Shown: one piece after another, positions 58,527-64,000 of the stretch
How positions within the stretch are numbered: position 1 is the first letter of the stretch
Layout: the number at the start of each line of letters is the position of its first letter
DNA from: Paraescarpia echinospica
Lineage: Eukaryota; Annelida; Polychaeta; Sabellida; Siboglinidae
Reading direction: 5' to 3'
NCBI GenBank assembly: GCA_020002185.1
Contig: CM034544.1
Coordinates: 37,229,862-37,293,861 of the forward strand
Length of the DNA: 64,000 nt
Made by a program: the position numbers and the translations under genes
The notes under the pieces: generated by a model
What the model was told of the DNA's origin: nothing
Database searches by the model: none
The model's input: the letters and a program-made list of their open reading frames with translations, nothing else

Positions 58527-60655
58527 ATTTAACAAGATTGCCATCCAGAGAATTAACTCTAGATGGCAGGTGGACAAGGAAGCCCTTTGGCTTATCGAGA
58601 GTCCAACCCTTTTATCTACATATATCCAGCCCTTCTGAGGTATGTGTCGATTTTATTTTTAAACATATTCACACTACTAGCACCCACACAATCATCAGAT
58701 AATCTGTTCCATTCATTCACAGTCCTTTGTGAAAATGAGAACTTTCTCACGTCTAATCTACACTGCTCCTTTACTAATGTAACTTTATGTCCTCTAGTCT
58801 TTCTATCTTTCTTAACTGAAAAAAAACATATTTCTATCAATATTTTCATAACCATTCAATATTTTAAACACTTCTATCTGATCTCCTCTCAATCTCCTGG
58901 TCTCTAGTGTTGTTAAACCACATTCTTTTAGGCGTTTTTTTATAACTAAGATCCCTCAGTTTTTGGATCATTTTAGTCGCTCTCCTCTGTACTCTTTCTA
59001 GCATATCTATGTCCTTCTTGCGGTATGGCCTCCACGCTTGTATACAATATTCTAAATGAGGCCTAACTATTGTTTTGTACAGCGGTATTATTAGTTCTTT
59101 TTCTTTATATGCTATATTTCGCCTAATCAATCCAAGGATTTGATTTCCCTTTGAAGCTGCAATTCCACACTGCTCTGAAACCTTCATGTCAGCACTAATT
59201 GTCAGCCCTTTTTTTTTACAGTAGTACTTAGTACAGTTCCCCATATTGTATATTCTACATATTCGTTCCCATGTCCTGTGTGAAGGCATTTACATTTCCC
59301 AAAATTGAACAACATTTGCCACTTTTCAGACCATTTGATCAACCTGTCAAGATCATCTTGTAAATGCTGTCTATCCCCATCACTTTTAATCCTTCTAAAC
59401 ACTTTTGTATCATCTGCAAATTTCAACACCTTGCTAGCTATATCATCGTCCAAATCGTTTATATATATTAAGAATAATATAGGTCCCAGTACTGATCCCT
59501 GTGGAACCCCACTCAAAACTGATTTCCAGTTTGAAGCCTCCCCATCAACAACTACCCGTTGTCTTCTGTCAATCAGCCATTTTTCTATCCAGTTAATTAT
59601 ACCATTTCCTATGCCATGGGCTTTTAGTTTAAGCAGTAATCTCTGATGTGGCACTTTGTCGAAAGCTTTTTGAAAATCTAAGTAGATGATATCTACTGGT
59701 GATCCATCATCTACCCACTTAGTGATATCTTCCAAAAAACATAACATATTTGTTAAGCATGACCTCGCTTTTAGAAACCCATGTTGAGATGGGTTTATCA
59801 AGTTATGTTTAACAAGAAAATCCACCATGTGATCTTTAATTAGTCTTTCTAATAATTTACAAATCACTGATGTTAAACTAACTGGTCTATAATTATTTGA
59901 CTTGTTTCTCGAACTTTTTTAAATAACGGTATAATGTTTGCTTCTTTCCATTCTAAAGGAACCATTCCCTCTTCTAATGACAAGTTGAAAACTGTTGCAA
60001 GCGATATGCTAATTTGTTCTACAATTTCCACTAGTAGTTTGGGTGGAATACCATCCACTCTAGGTGATTTATTTTCCTTCATAGCCCTAATTTTCTTAGC
60101 TACCATTTCTGGGGTTACAATTAACTGTCTTAAATAGTCTGATTCTGCCCCCTTGAACTTAGCCTCTGGTACTGGCAGTGAACTAGTGTCTTCTCTGGTA
60201 AACACTGAACTAAAATACTCATTTAGGTCTTCGCCATTAAGAATCCTTCTGATATTATATTTCCAGCACTATCTTCTAGAGGACCGACCTTATCCTGAAC
60301 TTTCTGTTTGCTTCGAACATACGCATAAAAACTCTTGCTGTCATGTTTTATATTACAAGCTAATTTATGTTCATAGCTTCTCTTTGAATTTCTAATTTCA
60401 GCTGTAGCTTGGTTTAGTGCTTCTTTATAAATGTTGTAGTCTTCGTCATTTCCAGTACGTCTATATGACTTCCACATCATTTGTTTATACTTAATTTTTC
60501 TAATGTCTTCTTTCGATAAGTATTTCTTTCTGGTCCGTTTCCCTTGTTTTTTGAAGGGAACAAATTTATCTACGACGCACTCTATTTCATTCTTTAAGAT
60601 ATTCCAGCATTCTGTTGCTGTCTTATTCTTCAGTGTATTATTCCAGTAAAGGCTG
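58527..60655 (-). mobile_element. CR1-type LINE, 5'-truncated and frameshifted
   Basis: Minus-strand fragments run from the pre-RT linker (KYLSKEDIRKIKYKQMMWKS at ~60530) through reverse transcriptase: NKSPRVDGIPPKLL, then YRPVSLTS in a shifted frame, HGFLKARSCLTNML, VDIIYLDFQKAFDKVPH, SGVPQGSVLGPILFLIYIND and the catalytic FADDTKVF. A thumb/C-terminal block follows (PLYKTIVRPHLEYCIQAWRP and ERVQRRATKMI) and the end WNRLSDDCVGA. Frame breaks lie near 60215, 59870, 59205 and 58860. The endonuclease is missing at the truncated 5' end (~60655). The 3' region from 58527 is shared with the short tails at 8188-8310 and 23110-23240. Confidence 0.92.
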
Positions 60656-61000
60656 AAGGCGCCAGCAAGAGACGAAAAGTAGCTCACGCCGAAATTATCA
60701 CGAGTTCGCCGTACAAGCAGAGTCTGATGGCAACTGGACCTAGTCCTCGGAGCGCTTCCAAAACTGAAAAGAAGCCACCGAAGGCCAAACGTGTTCGTGT
60801 GAAGAAATTAGCTGTTAGGAACATCGGCTTAAAATCCCATGTTATAAGTGTGGCGTCGATTTCGGGGACGCATCAGATCACAAGCGAAATGAAGACGGGA
60901 TTCAGTGCAAACCATATGGTGAATGGTTCCACGAATCATGCGGCGAAGAATTTGGAATACTCGACGATGACACATTCACATGCCAGGGTTGTTTTTAGAC
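60656..61000 (+). pseudogene. Pogo/Tigger-like transposase C-terminus with zinc-binding end
   Basis: The frame reads AEGASKRRKVAHAEIITSSP followed by YKQSL, the tail seen after the DDE domain in pogo-type transposases, then a basic stretch (KKPPKAKRVRVKK). After a frame change near 60830 it reads CYKCGVDFGD, IQCKPYGEWFHESCG and DDDTFTCQGCF before a stop. The Cys/His spacing suits a PHD-like finger that ends many such transposases. The DDE domain is absent. The CR1 LINE abuts its 5' side, consistent with insertion into the transposon. Confidence 0.6.
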
Positions 61001-61139
61001 ATTTTCTAGTTACCATTTATAGGCCTAGGCTACGTTCAGTTTCTTACAATACCGTTAATCTTCCACGGATCATAGATCTAGGCTCTATAGATACATTATG
61101 AATTTTGGTGATATGTTTCAATGTATTATCCAGTAATTT

Positions 61140-61230
61140 AATGAATAATGCGCCGAGGAATCCGAATTCATTGACGATGACACTTTCACGTGCCATGGTT
61201 GTTTTTAGGCATTTTCTAGTTTTAAAATGT
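61140..61230 (+). repeat. Partial duplicate of the transposase 3' end
   Basis: GCGCCGAGGAATCCGAATTC to TTAGGCATTTTCTAGTT repeats 60940-61015 with changes, including the DDDTFTC end of the zinc-binding region and its stop codon. About 200 bases separate the copies. Confidence 0.75.
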
Positions 61231-64000
61231 TCCATTTTACAGTACTGTTAATCATCTAGTTAAGATATATAATTAACAATAATAATAGCCATCATATATC
61301 TTATAATTATTAAACATGAGTCATACACACAGTTTTGAAGCATGCTCATATTGCCCGACTCTTCGGGTAATATGAACACTTTTTTCAAATTACTTATTTC
61401 CATGCAGTATTATTTTATTAAAACATACAGCGAAACTAATGCGCCACGCACCTTAAATGGATCAATTCGGATATATATTTAGTAAAATATTGGCCGAAAA
61501 CAAAACTATGCTCATAATGCCCGACCTTACCCATTTTACATAGGTATAGAGTACCATAATTGTTTTTTATTTCACTAAAAAATAACAGCTGACATTGTAT
61601 GCTTTTCTAACAGAATGCATGTTGAGCAATCTCAAAAAGTGCGCCAGAAGTTTATCTGTGCAAGCAATCATGGGCAGTGTGGGTCAATAAAAGCACTAGG
61701 TAAAAGATAAATGCATACAGTACTGGCTGTTGTGTGCGTGTTGTCCAGCAAGGGTGGTGACTTCTGAAATTGATAGAAAATTATTAGGCGTAGGGATTTC
61801 ATTCATTTTTTTGGCAGTCTGCAATATATGCATGTATCTTTACTATAACAGGCTAAATTCGACAGGTTTCTCTATAATCACCATTTCTATTAGGGTTGAG
61901 ACCACTGTTAGACTTCCTGTTGTGTTAAAACATAGTCCCCTGAAAATGGTGATATTTTAAATTTGAGACCCTTTTTATGTGAACTAAACCAGGCGTATCA
62001 ACAGGTTCTGTGGTAGAATGTATTGGAAGTGAAATGACGCATATCTGGAAGAGTGTAGTTGGCGGAGTGATTTTTTGCCATTTTTTCCACGTAGCTCACG
62101 TGGGTGCAGAAAAATGTGGTTATATTGGTAAATATCGATGGCACAGTGCATGCATGCGTTTTAAAAGAGCTGGAGGTATTTGATTTTGACGAAATTTCAT
62201 CAGTATATCAATGACATGATATCAGTTGCTGTGAATGAATTTCAGACTTTTGTCAGGTGCAGTTTTCTTACAATCTGACAAAACGTTAACATGGTCGCCA
62301 TTGGTGATTGGGGAAATCTAACAGTGGTCTCACCCGTACTAGTGAACACGTGTGGGATTAGCGAAGTTCACCAAGCATAATTAAATCATTATTTACACCC
62401 AGCATACGTATTTATTTGAAGTTTAAAACGACAAAGAAGTTTCCCAAAAAGCGCGGTAAGGCGCAAGCAAATTAAACGGAACGTAAAGAAGAAAATGACA
62501 CTTCGAAAGAACCCACGTCAGAAGATGATCGTGTCGTGACAGCGGGATGGAGGGTCTGTGCCTATGGGGTCCCGGAAGATGGCGCGCATAGCGAGAACGA
62601 ATAAGCATTACATCTAGGAGTCAGTATCTTGAATTATATGTGTCTGAACCTGTAATGACTATTGGGCTATATGAGCACTTGTATAGATTCTAGAATCCGG
62701 ATCCACCTCGATTTCGCCGTTATAGCTTGAGTTTTGCCTAACTTTGATACCTCGGAGGCTGAGCGTTACTTCCATCATTCAACATCATCCCAGGCATATT
62801 AAAGTCTGTCTTCTGCCATAAGTTCTGGTGGAACGCCCACCCCGGGAATGTGTTGGTAGCCCCAACCATCCAGGCCTTCAGGTACGTGAATGGTTTGTTT
62901 CATGCTTCTAAGGCTACGCCATGGTCTGTGCTTTTATTTACACATCGTTCATACTTTAAGTTTACTCGCACTTTATACTTTTTTTAACACCTTTACATCT
63001 GGCACAGCACAGTTGTTGACACACACAAATGGGCATTAAAATCCAGACTTATGGACTATGCCGATTAACCACGTAGAAGTATAAGCCGTTGGTTTCTTCT
63101 ATCTCAGTATCTGGTGTTTGTGCCAGGGGAAGTAAAAAGTCACCCGCAGGGAAACGGAACGTTGGAAACACCTGTCATTAGGACTGTTAGTCGTATGTCA
63201 TTACCCTTAATATTTGATGTGCGGTCGTCAAGGTTATCCCCCATCTTGGCTATACACAACCAAATGTTGTGTATTGTCTACAATGGGTGAATGGGACCCA
63301 AACGATTGCTGTGGTATTTTGATGCATAATGCCAACTCTAAGCCCTGACAGTAACATACAAGTTCCTTAGGTGACCGGCCAAAGATGTGTAGCTGAAAAA
63401 AATAGTGAACTGTTTTCCTCGTTTGAATGCAATATGCTATAGATGCTGACATGCCTTCTTACAATTGTTGTGTATAGCCCACCAAGGTCCATTGCTGGGT
63501 TACGAGGCTGGATGTCACAAGATCTGGGATCTCATTCTCTAAAAGTCCCATCTCTTGGCATTAATGTCTGAAAATGGACCCTGCCAATTAATAGTTGTTG
63601 AACACCTGTTAATCTAGATGAGTCTCTAAATGCATGACATATGTGATAAGCTATACGGGCAGTTTTAGTAGTCCGAATTGCCGTAAGCCCATTATGTTGC
63701 ATGCAATTTTGGATGGAGAAGAAGCATGAGCTTGTCTTTCACCAATACTGGGTAGTAGATATGTATCTAATGCACCAGCATTGGAACCGGGGGGGGGGCT
63801 AAGGGTTGAGAAAGGGGGGTCTGACTTCCCCAAATACCTGGGTATTGAGTGTTTTTGTAATAAAATGTAGCAAAATTAGAATCTAATCCATTAAAATTGT
63901 CAACAAGAATACCCCCGTTCTCCCCATCTTCCGTTGTCATGTCTGACAGCACGGAAAAGTTCAGGAGATGGCAGGCAAAAATGATGTTATTGTGAACATA
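61231..64000. other. AT-rich region without recognisable gene
   Basis: No convincing coding sequence. It holds a short diverged copy of the ~215-bp dispersed repeat at about 63085-63160 and a homopolymer G tract at 63789-63798. A TTGCCCGACTC/ATGCCCGACC pair at ~61353 and ~61513 is too short to classify. Confidence 0.5.

Overview
The window is nuclear DNA of an animal, most likely an aquatic invertebrate. It has spliced genes with canonical GT/AG introns, CR1-type LINEs, a Ty3/gypsy-type LTR retrotransposon, a Polinton/Maverick, long microsatellites and an assembly gap of exactly 1000 N (12351-13350). I cannot place the species. No prokaryotic features are present.

Region 1 (1-31370) is a large inverted repeat. 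Arms 1-9139 and 22167-31370 are near-identical, and the left arm may continue beyond the window. The arms carry dispersed repeats, CR1 tails and minisatellites; I recognise no host gene in them. The 13-kb spacer holds a third copy of about 1 kb of arm sequence with an eight-fold 77-bp expansion, a non-autonomous element with ~245-bp inverted ends, the gap, and a smaller inverted repeat around a spliced minus-strand gene. That gene (at least 8 exons, 19173 down to 14857) encodes an integrase-core (DDE) protein of a widespread but poorly characterised animal family.

Region 2 (33420-54985) is a three-level nest. A CR1-like LINE (plus strand) is split by a minus-strand gypsy-type element with 107-bp LTRs (33724-33830 and 54283-54389). 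That element's pol gene is split by a 16.1-kb Polinton (35416-51537) with ~450-bp inverted repeats, AG...CT ends and a 6-bp target duplication TCCACA. The insertion leaves pol in the same frame on both sides.

The Polinton carries, on the plus strand, an RPA70-like protein with apparent short introns, an unknown ORF, and a zinc-finger protein-primed DNA polymerase B with two stops and a frameshift. On the minus strand it carries a NADAR/YbiA-like protein, packaging ATPase, chromodomain integrase, membrane protein, minor capsid (in-frame TAG), basic core protein, a truncated capsid duplicate, major capsid and adenain-like protease (frameshifted). Five genes have a TATA box 30-36 nt before their ATG. 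NADAR and RPA-like genes are not part of the usual Polinton set and are the most novel content here.

Region 3 (55700-64000) holds a damaged ASB17-like gene, a 36-bp tandem repeat, a 5'-truncated CR1 LINE inserted in what looks like a pogo-type transposase remnant, and 2.7 kb in which I see no gene.
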